Positions 9,831 to 21,387 of a stretch of 64,000 nt of DNA are shown here, piece after piece. Numbering within the stretch: position 1 is the stretch's first letter; every line of letters begins with the position of its first letter. A program made the position numbers and the translations under genes. Below the pieces are notes generated by a model. The model was not told where the DNA came from. It made no database searches and saw nothing but the letters and a program-made list of their open reading frames with translations. The stretch spans positions 26,383,039 through 26,447,038 of the forward strand of contig CM055097.1 of assembly GCA_029204225.1 (NCBI GenBank), in the 5' to 3' direction. This stretch comes from Diphasiastrum complanatum (Eukaryota > Streptophyta > Lycopodiopsida > Lycopodiales > Lycopodiaceae).

Positions 9831-11663
9831 CTCAATCGCTCTACAGCTCTTCAACATTGTGTTCAGATAATTTCCAGCGATGTGGAGTGGGAATGCGTTA
9901 CAGGTGCTCTTCAAGGGCCAGCTCCAGATTCCAGGTGTGCTTCCAGGTGATGCTCCAGATGTACTCCAGGTGCGCAATCAGATTGCGCTCCAGGTGTGCT
10001 CTTCAGGTGGGCAATCAGATTGTGATGCTAAAGCTTCTCTCTGACCATTGCTATTGAGCCACACTTTTGCAATTGATTTGCATCAATTTCCTTCCAGCAA
10101 GAATGTCTATTCAAGCTTTGAGCATCCTCAAGTAATCCCAAGAGCTCTACAACTTTCTGTTGCATTTCAGGGCGCCAGCTTGATAACTTGCTATTCGCCT
10201 TTCCTTTGATGGCTCACTGATTTTGAGCTCCTCTATGATGGCTCGCGTCTCCTCGTTGATTTTCTGCTCCTCGTTGATGGGTTAGCAGCTGCCAATTTTG
10301 TGCTCCTGGTTGATGGGTTAGTAGTCGCTGATTTTTTTGCTCCTCAATGATGGGTTGGGATCTGTGCATGATGCCATGCATGCCCAAGGACCATCCTATA
10401 GATAGCACCAGCTACTATTGATTTTCTCTCCACATGTAACTGTCACACATCATGTAATGTGCCACATGTCACTATGTAAGTGCCTGGGTCAAAAAATTTG
10501 AGGGCATAGCAGTTCAACCAACTAGAATCCCTAGGAGATTCAACAAGATTCAACTCAGTCCTGAGTACCTCAGATACTCTCATGAGTTAAAATGCCCCAT
10601 TCCTAGCATCTAATGCAAGAAATCAGCCAATAATTGAATCTTAATATATGTGTGTCGAGGTTGAAAACCATACAGAAGCACTTACAGACTACAATTTGTA
10701 GCAGAGTATCATCCACTAAAGTGAGCAAAATCACTCAAAGTAATCTACTCAATGAGAAGGCATGTGAGAAGTTAATGTTCTCAATAGATTCACTAGAGCA
10801 AAGAGAATTAGTTTTTAACCCCTAATTTAATTTCTGGTTTCACTCAAGGATCAAGAATTTCTCATTACACGTCCACCATGTCTAGGTGCCCAACGATGGT
10901 TGTCTAGATGTATTACATTTGTTGTTATTCCCACTTCTACCATCATCATGTCATTCTTCCATCCTCATGTACCTACTTCTTAGTCTCACTACACCCCTGA
11001 GTTGCATTTGTTAGCTTGACTCAGTATAGTTTATTTCAGTTGCTTATTTTTTTTTCCCTATTCCTTTTAGCTAGTTCATGTGGGGGAAATTTTTTACGCT
11101 CTCATGATGTGATAATTCTTCAGTCTTGCGTACCTTATGGTACCCAAAAGACTTCAATTAAGCTTTCTTTCTCCCTTCTCTGATCCAAAGCTGCCAAAGA
11201 ATAAAATTTGGCACTTCTATTTTCTACATTTAAATGGTTGTACAAGCATTATTGACTTAGTTACAAACATGGATCGGTTCTTTGCTTCCGGCTTACAATG
11301 AAGAGGCATAGCAAGGAGCTTATTCAGAATAAGGCTTGGCCATGGTGTTGTAAATAGCAACATTAGAAGCTCCAAGTAGCTGATCATATTCATGATGCAA
11401 ATTTTTTATTTCACAAGGTGTCCAAAAAAGCATGTATGGATGAAAGGTGCCACAAATGTGAAAGTAAAAGAAGAGACTGCAAAAATCATATTTAGAAGAA
11501 GAAGCCGGAAAAGAAATCGAGACAAAGGAAATATCCTAATGTGGGGCTGAATAGGCAGTGGTTGAATGGTTGTTGCAAAAGCTTGGTCTTGCTCCTGCAG
11601 GATTGGTTTGCCAAAAAGTATGTCCGTAGATGCCCATGTAATATGTAGCCTCGTTGATAGGAC
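9831..11663. other. Unassigned DNA with small imperfect repeats
   Basis: Between 9900 and 10030 a CTCCAGGTGTGC-like word recurs, and at 10200-10350 a CTCCTCGTTGATGGGTTAGC-like word recurs. Beyond 10430 no coding motif, LTR end or RNA gene was recognised. Short open frames here lack family features. Confidence 0.4.
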
Positions 11664-12942
11664 CAGAGGTGCACTGGATCGCGATCTGCTGCATCCACGT
11701 TCTGGAACCACATTCCGGAGCGCTGGTGATCCGGGGCCCAGATCGCGGTCCCAGTTCCAAAAAATATGGATTTATTTGGCAAATTTTTTTTACAATGCTG
11801 TAGCGGCAGTGCTGCCTGCTAGTGAGGGCCTTGTCATCAGAGTTTCAGTGTCTCCTAGAAATTAGATGTTTCTTTAGTGCTGTCAAGATCAGGGAATTGC
11901 ACGCTCATTACTGCTGCCAGCATTGCAGTGTCCCTTACCGCTGTCCAGAAATCAGAAATTAAAATGCTTACTGCTACCCAAAAATCAGGGATTGATTGCT
12001 CTATTCTGCTGCCAAAATGTGGGATTTGCATGCTCTTTACTGCTGCCAAACATTTAGCATTGAATTCTCTCTTACTCTTACTGCTGTCTAAAAATCAGAG
12101 GTTAAATGCTCCTTATTGCTGCAAAACTCACGGATTTGCATGCTCTTAACTGGTGGAAAGCTGCGGAAGAGACCTTCAATCTGATACTTGCCCATCAATT
12201 ATTTTATTTTTTATTTTTATTAATTTTGTTTTAAAATTTGCATTCTGGGAAACCCCAATGGGAAATCCTGCATTGTGATCCGGAACGTGTGTATCTTTCA
12301 TGTCCTCTCTACCAAAGCTGCACGTTCTGATCTGGATCACAATCCGGGATTTTCCCATTAGGGTTTCCGGAATACAAATTCTTTTAATTTTTTATTCTTT
12401 TTGGTAGGCAATATGGGTATCAGATTAAAGGTCTCTTACCTGGTTTCCAGCACCAAAGAGCATGCAAATCCCTGAGCTTTTGCACCAATAAGGAGCGTTC
12501 ATTAGGAGACAATGCAATGCTAGATTTTTGGCAGTAGTAAAGAGCATGCAAATCCCTTATAGGCATCAGTAAAGAGCTTGCAAATCCCGCATTTTTTGCA
12601 GCAGTATAGAGCAATCAATCCCTGATTTTTGGGTAGCTGTGAATCTCTGATTTTTGGACAGCAGTAGGAGACACTGCAATGCTGATTTTTGGAAGCATGC
12701 AATTCCCTGATATTGACAGCAGTAAAGAAACATCTAAATTTTAATTTCTAGGAGACACTGAAATGCTGAGGCTGCACTGCCGCTGCAGCATCATAAAAAT
12801 GTTTGCAACTAGAGGGCTGCAGCATGTAAAAAATTTGCAAAAAAACTGCAATTTTTTTTGTGATCTGGGACCATGATTTGGGTCCTGGATCACCAGCATT
12901 CTGGAACGTGGATGCAGCCCATTGCGATCCACTGCATCTCTG
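11664..12942. mobile_element. 1.28-kb near-palindromic foldback element
   Basis: The two halves are reverse complements along almost their whole length. The left end CAGAGGTGCACTGGATCGC (11664) mirrors the right end at 12921-12942 (19 of the outer 22 positions). The arrays of CTGCTGCCAAAAATCAGGG-type units at 11880-12150 mirror those at 12430-12720. The inner GGAAACCC...GTGATCCGGAACGTG block (12240-12290) mirrors 12320-12375. The arms meet with only about 30 bp unpaired near 12290-12320. No coding frame is convincing. A non-autonomous DNA transposon arranged as an inverted dimer is the best reading. Its ends resemble the elements at 18895, 42335 and 49266. Confidence 0.75.
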
Positions 12943-13591
12943 AAATATACTATGCTGTAAAAGATTATAACAAAAAAATTTGAAATTTTCCTAAACCCTA
13001 AAACAGATTCTTCTATCTAAACTGGTTCTAATCAGAATGGCAATTCGTTATATTCGAGTGAACATTATTCGTTATATTCGAGTGAACATTATTCTATTCC
13101 AGAAGTATGTCTTAGGGTTGTTATGGAACTGTGGCCCCAATGAAGGAAACCTTTTTTGAAGTTACAGCCAAGAAAGATGATATATCGAAAAGAAGTTACA
13201 GCATAACCACCTCAGCGATTAATGAAATCTTTTTGTACCTTTCTATTGACAATTCAGTTCAATTCTGAATCCTTGGAGATTGCTTGTCATGTTACAGTAG
13301 AATTTTACGGAAACTTTTTGGATGCACCTGCAAATGAAATGACATCTCTGTAGAAAGCAGAGCCTTTAGGATATTGGTTCTGTCAGTATGAGGAAATTGG
13401 CTATCTAAAATAAGAGTTCGTGTGTTTCCGGCAGCATCACCATTCTTGCTGTTTCAATTTCTCAATTCAATGTTTCTGAAGTTCTCATCAGTATACAATC
13501 TCCCTATGTTACTTTCCTCATTGAGATTGCAAATCGGACTTTGTTTCTCTTAACACTTCTTAAATTCACTCAATCACGGCAGGAGGATAAT

Positions 13592-13592
<1 letters not shown>
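12943..13592. other. No recognised feature
   Basis: AT-rich sequence without an open frame of note. A direct repeat of about 23 bp (TTCGTTATATTCGAGTGAAC core, 13046-13093) is the only structure seen. Confidence 0.4.
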
Positions 13593-13683
<91 letters not shown>

Positions 13684-13713
13684 CCGCGCGCGCGTGCGCT
13701 CACACACACACAC
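13593..13713. repeat. Compound microsatellite (CT)44 then CG-rich then (CA)
   Basis: A pure CT tract of about 89 bp is followed by a CGCGCG-type junction and a short CA tract. Open frames across it on both strands are repeat artefacts. Confidence 0.95.
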
Positions 13714-14818
13714 ACGCATCCCCTCTTTCTGAAAGATTTTTTGTAGTACTGAAATGATGTTTTGCAAGTAAAATCAGCTAGCAGTATGGAAATTTTTTTT
13801 CCCCTGCTAATTTAGCAGTACTGAACATATTATCCAAGTCTTACACATGCAATATTGGAATGTGGTGTTTTCCACAAATGTATAGCCCCTATTTATTTTT
13901 TGGAAGTTTGTCATTTTCCCATGTTTTGTAGAAAACATGTGCGTGAGGTCTTTTCATATGTTTGGGATCTATGCTTCCATCCACGTCCATCTGTAACGAT
14001 ACAAACTTGGCCAACTTAGTGAGGTAACCCACCAACATTGAATACTGTTCCTACATTTTGGTACACATTTTATTCTGTACGTATGAAACGCCATGCAAAA
14101 TATCTATAAATTTTTGACCCTTGTTTTTGAACTACCTTTCGAAAAACCTCCTGCATGCAAAAAACTCCATTTTAGGTGCATAGGTATCTCTGATTCCGAA
14201 CGACTGAGGCTAGTTCCACCCTAAACCAGAATGCCGCTAGTTCCGCCGCCATACTGATAATCATAGCACCAAATCCCACTAGTTCTAGAATCTGGCGATC
14301 AAGATACCTGAATGTGCTGCAGAAATGGGGCAGGTCTGAGGATGGAGGCAGCGCAAATACTGCGGAACCTGAAAATCGAGTCAATACAAAATTTTTAAGC
14401 TAAAAGGAAAAAACAGACCTTTGTTTTTAACGTATTAAGAAAAATAAAATAATTACATATGGAACATTGTTTTTGTATGTACCTGTACCGTACACTTTGG
14501 AACTCTATGGACCACCACCACCTACAAGTTCACATGCTACTTAGCAATTCTCAGAAAGATTGGTTATGTATTTGTAAGCGTTACTCTTCCAGTCTGTTGG
14601 TTGTCATTAGCAGAAGAAGAAGCAAATCAGAAATTTTCCTGCAAGGGCACAAATGAGATCAATAGATGAGATCCATCAAGAAATATGAAGGCACAACTGG
14701 ATCTGACGGAGAAAAGAATATAGGAATTAAGTATGCCAATAAATTAATGCTACTCGAGTTTTACTCTGGAAGTTTTGAAGCTTCTCAGGCTGGAATCAAG
14801 CAGGTCCCGGCACTGCGT

Positions 14819-14819
<1 letters not shown>
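13714..14819. other. No recognised feature; expected to include intron or 5' part of the RCC1 gene
   Basis: I searched the plus strand for RCC1-type W-G...G-Q-L-G segments that would give the missing 5' exons and found none. Short open frames (for example 14459-14656) have no family features. Confidence 0.4.
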
Positions 14820-14906
<87 letters not shown>

Positions 14907-14952
14907 AAACCAGAATCTTCGGGACCTTCACAACCTCAAATGTTCGAGGGAG

Positions 14953-15007
<55 letters not shown>

Positions 15008-15022
15008 TATTAATGTCTTTTG
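14820..15022. repeat. (GT) and (GA) microsatellites, with a short LINE 3' tail copy 3
   Basis: A GT tract (14819-14840) passes into a GA tract (to about 14904). A second GA tract (about 14957-15003) is followed by CTTTATTAATGTCTTTT, the reverse complement of the LINE 3' end seen at 1029 and 4431. Only about 20 bp of LINE remains beyond the tail. It lies about 22 bp from the splice acceptor of the RCC1 exon. Confidence 0.75.
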
Positions 15023-15044
15023 ATGTGATACCTTAACCCTGCAG

Positions 15045-16655
15045 GTGGTTGCTGTGGAAGCTGGTGGAATGATGTCATGTGCAATTGACCAGGAAGGAAA
15101 AGTTTGGATGTGGGGTCTTTGCCCTAATATTACACACAAAGATGAATCCGATTCTACTCTTCTTTCAATGGAAACTCCTGAATGTGTGAAAGGACTAGGA
15201 GGGTACTTCATTTCAAGAGTAGCTTGTGGAAATGAGCATGTTCTGGCTCTAGCAATTTCTCAACCCTCAGGGGAACGGCTATCTGATGGGGCTGTTTGCT
15301 TTTCTTGGGGAAACAACTCCCATGGTCAGTTGGGCCTGGGTGACAGAAAGAACAGATCTTCTCCACAACTTCTAGATATATTCAGTAAGTCATCAACAGG
15401 TTATCCGTTTGATATATCCTGTGGGGCTTTCCATAGCTGTGTGCTTGTTGCATCAGAGACAAGTAAGCATGGGAGCATAGCATGTCTTGATATAACAGCT
15501 GAGAAAAGTTTTCTTGATGAGTCTCATGCACTTCCAGCATTAGTAGCTAATGGTAGCTCCCCATATCGATCGACTGCTTGCTGGACATTTGGAGAAGGTG
15601 AAAATGGCCAACTCGGTCATGGAACTGCGGTGACTTCTTTGTTACCTGTTTGTGTGCAGGGGCTTCCTAGAGAGGAAAAGTGGGTTAGCATTGCTTGTGG
15701 CCTTTTCCACACTGCTGTTGTTTCTGAAACAGGGGAAGTTTGGGTTTGGGGAATGCAGAACGGCCTTGGCTTGTTGCCAGGTATCGAGCTTTCACGAAAT
15801 GAGAGCGGGGATGCTTTACTTCCATACAAAATCTTTGCAGACAGCCTTTCTGGACAGGAATGCTCTTTGTGTTTGAGATGGATTGTATGTGGTGCTGCGC
15901 ACACAGTCACTTTGGCCCATGAAGGCTATAGAATTTTCAGTTGGGGTAGAGGGCAAAATGGAGTACTGGGATCAGGTCAGTCACTTGATAGCTGGATTCC
16001 ATGCCCTGTAGTCTGGCCTCCACCGGACCAACTGTCAGGCTGTGAAAACAGCAAACCTTTAATGGAGGAGGAAAAGATGAACCAAACTGAAGGTTTTGAC
16101 CGCAGAAGTTTGGGTGTGGATGTGAAAGTGAATCAGGAACTGGAAATCAAGTTGTCCTTAGCAGTAGAAGAAATATCTTCACTGAAGAAAGAGCTTGCAT
16201 TTTTCAAGGATAGCGCTGAAAGTCTTCAGTTTGCAGTTTATGGTGGACTCAAGACACTATGTGAGCAGGACCCAGAAATTCTTAGAGCTACTGATATGAC
16301 CAAAGGAAGTCATTCCAGCTCTTCTTTGTTCTCTGGTTATGGAGCTGGACAGAAATGGCAGAAAACTATGTTTGAAGCCAACTATGCTGACCTGTTGAAA
16401 TATGAATCCTTTTATAGAGCTATGCTTTCACAGGTAGAGGACTTGATATTGAAGAAGAAGGTAGAGAATCTGTGCCAGTCATATTTTCGGGATTTATCAG
16501 TGCCAAGAACTTCAAATTCAGAACATTTAACTTCTCACGGGAATGTGTCACTGGAAAACTTTTTATTGAATAAAGAATATTTAGTTTCAAGTAATCAAGA
16601 GTCATACTCTGTGGAAGAACTCAAAAACCTTGCTGTGCGTTTGCACAAATCATAA
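15045..16655 (+). CDS. RCC1-repeat protein, long 3' exon (5' exons not found)
   Basis: A 536-codon open frame begins at a splice acceptor (CCCTGCAG then GTGGTTGCTG) and ends at TAA 16653. Its first codon is GTG, so it is the last exon, not a complete gene. RCC1 blade repeats are clear: AIDQEGKVWMWG (about residues 14-25), FSWGNNSHGQLGLGD (about 86-100), CWTFGEGENGQLGHG (about 185-199), SETGEVWVWG, then FSWGRGQNGVLGSG (about 299-312). A coiled-coil-like segment follows (ELEIKLSLAVEEISSLKKEL, about 365-385), with a further 130 residues. RCC1 propellers act as exchange factors or binding platforms; the specific role of this member is not shown. The frame is intact and non-repetitive, so the gene looks functional. 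Perhaps one or two blades are encoded upstream. Confidence 0.85.
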   Translation: MVAVEAGGMMSCAIDQEGKVWMWGLCPNITHKDESDSTLLSMETPECVKGLGGYFISRVACGNEHVLALAISQPSGERLSDGAVCFSWGNNSHGQLGLGDRKNRSSPQLLDIFSKSSTGYPFDISCGAFHSCVLVASETSKHGSIACLDITAEKSFLDESHALPALVANGSSPYRSTACWTFGEGENGQLGHGTAVTSLLPVCVQGLPREEKWVSIACGLFHTAVVSETGEVWVWGMQNGLGLLPGIELSRNESGDALLPYKIFADSLSGQECSLCLRWIVCGAAHTVTLAHEGYRIFSWGRGQNGVLGSGQSLDSWIPCPVVWPPPDQLSGCENSKPLMEEEKMNQTEGFDRRSLGVDVKVNQELEIKLSLAVEEISSLKKELAFFKDSAESLQFAVYGGLKTLCEQDPEILRATDMTKGSHSSSSLFSGYGAGQKWQKTMFEANYADLLKYESFYRAMLSQVEDLILKKKVENLCQSYFRDLSVPRTSNSEHLTSHGNVSLENFLLNKEYLVSSNQESYSVEELKNLAVRLHKS

Positions 16656-18894
16656 GCCCTAATTCCATATATTCGTATAACAAGAGAAATGTGTTTGCAG
16701 GATTGTACCCCACAATGGAGTATTCTTCTAGCTTAGGGGTTTGATTTGCACCTTGAACGTAAATGAAATTTTTTTTGTGAAGTTCAACAGCTTGTATATT
16801 CCTTGAACATGCATTAAGTTACATGCCCAATATGATTGAAGTTTGTTCATGGATGAAGTAACTAGAGGCATTTGAAAGGTAGTATGTATCACATGTCTGG
16901 CATTACTTTGAATCGAGACTTAAATTTTCACAAGCCTACAAGCTTTCTCCTGTGTATCATAACCAATCAAAATTTCATTTTTTAGACTTCCATGTCCCAT
17001 TATCTATTTTAATCATCAGGTTTACGTGCATATGCATTGCAACCAAATACTCTTAAATGTGAAATTTAAACACCTGTTCAGCTGGTTTTCCATCCAAAGC
17101 CCTTGATAGGGTGCTGCTTGAATAGCTGTAATCCAGAGAGTGTTTGGCAAAATTTTCCACCTTGTCTAAAAAACACCCACTTCCAAGCCAGATCATCCTA
17201 GAATTCCTTTGAGCCAGCTAGCATTTTGCCCCGTCACTCCGCTTTGCATCAGAGCTGAGAGCGGTAGAGAAACGGCAGGAACATCGATGTTATGCAATAT
17301 TACAGTATTGCGGTTTTTTCCTTTTGTTTTTTTAATTTTTTCGGCCCTGTTCCTGAATGGAATGCATTCCAGAACGCGTGTCCTGTTCCAGAACGGAACG
17401 CTGGAGTCATCTACGCTGGATAGACAGATGCGCTTGGATCATATCCAATTGCAATGGCCAAGTTGATTCCAAGCACATCTGGATAGACACATGTGCTGCA
17501 GTGGTTGTATCAAGAATGAGAATTTGTTGCTACAAATCTGGATGCATTGCAGAAGGAGGTAGGTTTTTGTTCATGTGAAATAATATCATGCAGATATTGA
17601 AATCGTTTATGATTCACAAGCCATGAATACTCAATGTCAGGACACAGATGCACTTGGAATCAATGTCAGTATACAGATGTTGCTTGAAATCAATGTGGCC
17701 ACTGCAGTTGGATCTCATTAACTGAAATTGTTGGAGCATTCCAGGACCTGTTTTTTTTTAGTGAAAAAAACATTCCAACCCAAAAGGGTCGGAATGGGGT
17801 TTCTAAGCCTTCCACTACAATATTTTGTTGGGGAACCAGGAAGTGGTTGATTGTTTCCTAACCCAATATCCTTGCAAAATACATCAATTTATTAGATTTG
17901 GTTTCTCCTCCTCTTATCACTTCTTAGCACATAGTGCTTGTGGATTCCGCTACATATAGCACTACATAAGCTAAAAGTATAATGCAATTATAGTTAGCCA
18001 TTTTGGGAAGGTTGTGAGTGACGTGAATGACTCCAGAGGGTGGAACTTCCAATTCCTTAAATTTTTGGATATAAGAAATATGCATCATTGCAGTAGATGA
18101 CGATTCCAAGACATAGCAACAATGCTCTAATGAGAACTTTAGGAATCAGAGGCGATTTTCTAGCACTTCCTTACCGTTTCTATAATAATTACCGTTGCAT
18201 TCAAACCTGTTTGAATTTCTTTCCAAACTCTTCTGAGACCCTCCCCAGGACTGCTCAAGCATCCTTCCCCTCCCGAGGACTTTTCATCCTATAGTTAGTC
18301 CTTATTGGTGTATCAAGTATGGATCCATGCTTCCATGGTTTCTCTATGTAACTATTTACTGAGACAGAAAATGACTTTTTCCCTAGCCCACATACTGCTG
18401 AGTTTAATTCTTACAGAGACTGATTTTATAACACTTTCTACTGCAAATTCTTTTGCAACATTAAGATTCTTTTCTCTTGCAAATATTTTTTGTTTCTTTT
18501 CTTCAAATAGGATCATATCTCCTACATAGTACTTAGATAAGTCCAAGTCCAAGTTTTATATATAACTTCAATCCGAAATTATTGATCAAGTCCCAAAATC
18601 AAACATTGTCCATAATCTTCAACACACATGTACACTTCCGTTTGCTCAATAGTACTATATCTTTTGCTTGATCATTTTCCAACTTGTTACTCAATGTCAA
18701 TGTCTAAGATAGGGATGGAAATGTTTTCAAAAGAGGTAGAAAAGAGTGTTAAAAAGTTGTTGTCACCTTAGTTGAATTCGCTAAAATTTTTGGTGAAAGA
18801 ATGCCTAATATGTTGGAGTTCTATGCATATCTTGCAATTATTGATGCTATTGTGCTTTGTATTACCTTTTCATGTATTGTTGTGAGTAGTTAAA
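16656..18894. other. 3' flank of the RCC1 gene, otherwise unassigned
   Basis: AT-rich DNA without convincing coding frames. Around 17345-17415 GGAATGCATTCC and GTTCCAGAACGGAAC occur, and 17735-17815 has related CATTCCA/GGAATGG words. These recall the palindromic words of the TIR elements below, but no terminal repeats were found. Confidence 0.4.
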
Positions 18895-19625
18895 CATAGT
18901 TGCACTGTGTTTCTGGAAACGTGGTTCAGAAACGCGTTTCTGGATTCTGGGAGCGTTTCTCAGAAACTCGTTTTTTTTTTTTTTTTGGGCAATATGGGTA
19001 TCAGATGAAAGCTCTAATTAAGGCCATTATATTTATGTATGTTGCCGAGCATTTCTGATACAATTCGGTCAAGTTTAGGTGCATTAATCCATGTTGGGTT
19101 CTGTCAAGGATAAAAATTCAAAACTAACTTCTATCCTGTTCGTTACAATCACAGATAGTTCCAGTGGGACAGAGACAGAGAACTATAGAGCAATTGTACC
19201 TCGCTTTTTTGCTTTGGGGGGCACTGCCCCCCAATCCCCCCAAAAATAAAAATGCCAAATGCACGCCGATAAGGGCCCAATATTTATGCCCCCAACTGTA
19301 TGCACAGTGCACTCACATCTCCAGTGAAATGATTGCAAAAGTGATCATCCATAGAGTTGATAGCCCCAATTGTAGCATTAACAATTACTGAGAACTAGAG
19401 CAAATAACAATTAAATTGCTATTGAAAAGAAGATTGGTTTGTGCCATATCTACTGCAAGTATGGGAGGCAAAACACTGGTTTGACCATTGCTCCCTAAAA
19501 AAATTTCAGCCATAAGCTATTTTTCCAATATTTTTTTTTAGCACGTTTCAGCTTCAGAAACGCGTTTATGAGAAACTCGGTTTCAGAAACGTGTTTGCCC
19601 AGAAACGCGTTTATGTGCAACTATG
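18895..19625. mobile_element. 731-bp TIR element with GAAACGCGTTTC hairpin words
   Basis: The left end CATAGTTGCAC (18895-18905) is the exact reverse complement of GTGCAACTATG (19615-19625). Just inside both ends lie several self-complementary words (AGAAACGCGTTTCTG type). A T-rich tract and GCAATATGGGTATCAGAT (18989-19005 region) follow on the left; the same module occurs at about 12408 and, inverted, at about 42840. Taking one base less at each end, the flanks TAGTTAAAC and GAGTTGAAC agree at 7 of 9 positions, hinting at a 9-bp target duplication as made by Mutator-like transposases. No open frame of interest, so non-autonomous. Confidence 0.7.
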
Positions 19626-20167
19626 AGTTGAACATATGGTAGGTAGTTTGTTCTTTGTAATACATCCATTAAGACTAAAGAGCAATGAATAAATGTGAAT
19701 GTGATTATGTAAATTGAAAACTTTCACCAAGTAATTATATGGTTCTCTTTTTTAGATATTGTTTGGTATCCTCTGTGAATTGTTTACTATCCAAATTGAA
19801 TACATGTGCCTTAGCTAATCAATGCAATGAAGCATGAACTACACTCTAAAGCAGTTGTGTTTGATGGAGATTGTATTGATCAAAAGTATGTTGGTGAGAT
19901 GAGACATAAAAATGTCGCGTACTAACCTTATTTACTAGTGGGGGCAAAAAAATGTCTTACTATGATAAAAGACCCCACATAATAGAAAAAGTTTTTTTTT
20001 AAAAAAATGGTGAGAAAGTTGTGAATCTTTCAATGGCCAAGATCTGTGCACATTATGAACAGTCAATCTAACAATGAGCAGCAATTTGCACTTAGTACAT
20101 CTAAGTGTCCTCTGGTTCTATAAAGAGGGAAATCACACAACCCTATTCACTTTCCCTCATGCTTTCT
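19626..20167. other. No recognised feature
   Basis: AT-rich DNA between the TIR element and the CT microsatellite; no coding or structural motif seen. Confidence 0.4.
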
Positions 20168-20168
20168 T

Positions 20169-20271
<103 letters not shown>

Positions 20272-20667
20272 TGCTCTCCTGGTGCTCTACCATACGGTGA
20301 TTGCGATTGAAGAGAAAAACTCGTGAATGCTACTGGAAGAGGAATCGTGTGAATGATACTGCAAACTAAGGTGAGAATGATTTGAGGAATGGTAGCTCGC
20401 TGATAATGAAGGATGTATGCTGTGCTTTATGATTAGGAATGGATGCTTACTACTTGCTGTGATTATCATTGTGTGGTAGCAAGTATTGGCTTGCAAAACT
20501 GTGATTGGATACTCTTGCAATCAAGCGCTGCCTCAAGGAGCAGTAGTGGGCATTCTTACATGTATTTTCTCAACCTCTGTTGATCTATGGTTGGCGCTGG
20601 ACAACAATCCAGATATTGGCAATAAGTATCATTTTTTATAAATGAACGATAGTCGAATAATGATTTC

Positions 20668-21299
20668 GCTCTGATACCATGTCGAAAAGTGGTATGTGTA
20701 GAAGATAAGTCTAGCTCAAAAAGAAAACCTTTCGTGCATGGTGGAATAAACTATCAGTTGGCTGGTGATTCGCTCGCATCCATCTAGTCCTTGTCATTGA
20801 TTGATGATAAGTGGTGAAATTGGCCATAAACGTTCTGTCTGCATAAATGTAAATGAATTAAAATAGCCACAGGCGACATTGTCGAGTTTTTCACAAAATG
20901 GCGAAAAAGGTGAAGGTGCCCTTGAATCTCATTTAGGGTTGCCCTACACTTTGCCAGTGTCATTTCCTTAACATTTGAGGCTCCTTGGAAAAAGCAAAAA
21001 ATGCGACACTGCATATTTGCACGAGATTCCTGATAGGCGAAAATGCAAAAAAGACGACATTGCATTTTTACACGAGATTTTTGTCAGACGAAAAATGCGA
21101 CACTGCATTTTTACACGAAATTTCTGTCAGGCAAAAAATGCGACATTGTTGTTAAACTTCGTGTAATTATGCAAACTGTGAAAATGACTTGTAATTCTGC
21201 AAACTGTGTAAACACACGAGAAAATCCATAGAACTGGATAAACAATGGATGAAGATTAAAACCGATTAGACGATTGGTATGAAGGAGAATAATCCGACA
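20668..21299 (-). repeat. Copia 5' LTR with primer-binding site (partial element)
   Basis: Minus-strand TGGTATCAGAGC (20668-20679) adjoins an LTR of 620 bp that begins TGTCGAAAAG (20680) and ends CCGACA (21299) on the plus strand. The LTR is homologous to 21388-22409 but lacks about 400 bp of it. Inside, at about 20996-21150, is a degenerate array of AATGCGACACTGCATTTTTA units. The internal part of this element (lower coordinates) is lost at the CT tract, so it is a relic of a second insertion of the same family. Confidence 0.75.
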
Positions 21300-21387
21300 C
21301 TTGAATGGGAGCTATGAATCCAGGAACACTCCTAGAGTGCTTACACTTAGGAATAAAGTTCTACAAAGCATTAGAGGTAGTGATGTG

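Noticed and set aside
14459-15023. Frames upstream of the RCC1 exon as candidate 5' exons
   Set aside because: They contain no RCC1 blade signature and run into GT/GA repeats. The GTCCC after AAGCAG at about 14802 could be a donor, but the peptide before it does not resemble the family.
17340-17830. Possible further palindromic TIR element
   Set aside because: GGAATGCATTCC and related words are present on both sides, but no terminal inverted repeat or target duplication could be found.
20990-21150. Regularly repeated units in the Copia LTR as a CRISPR-like array
   Set aside because: Units are degenerate, without unique equal-length spacers, and lie inside plant LTRs.
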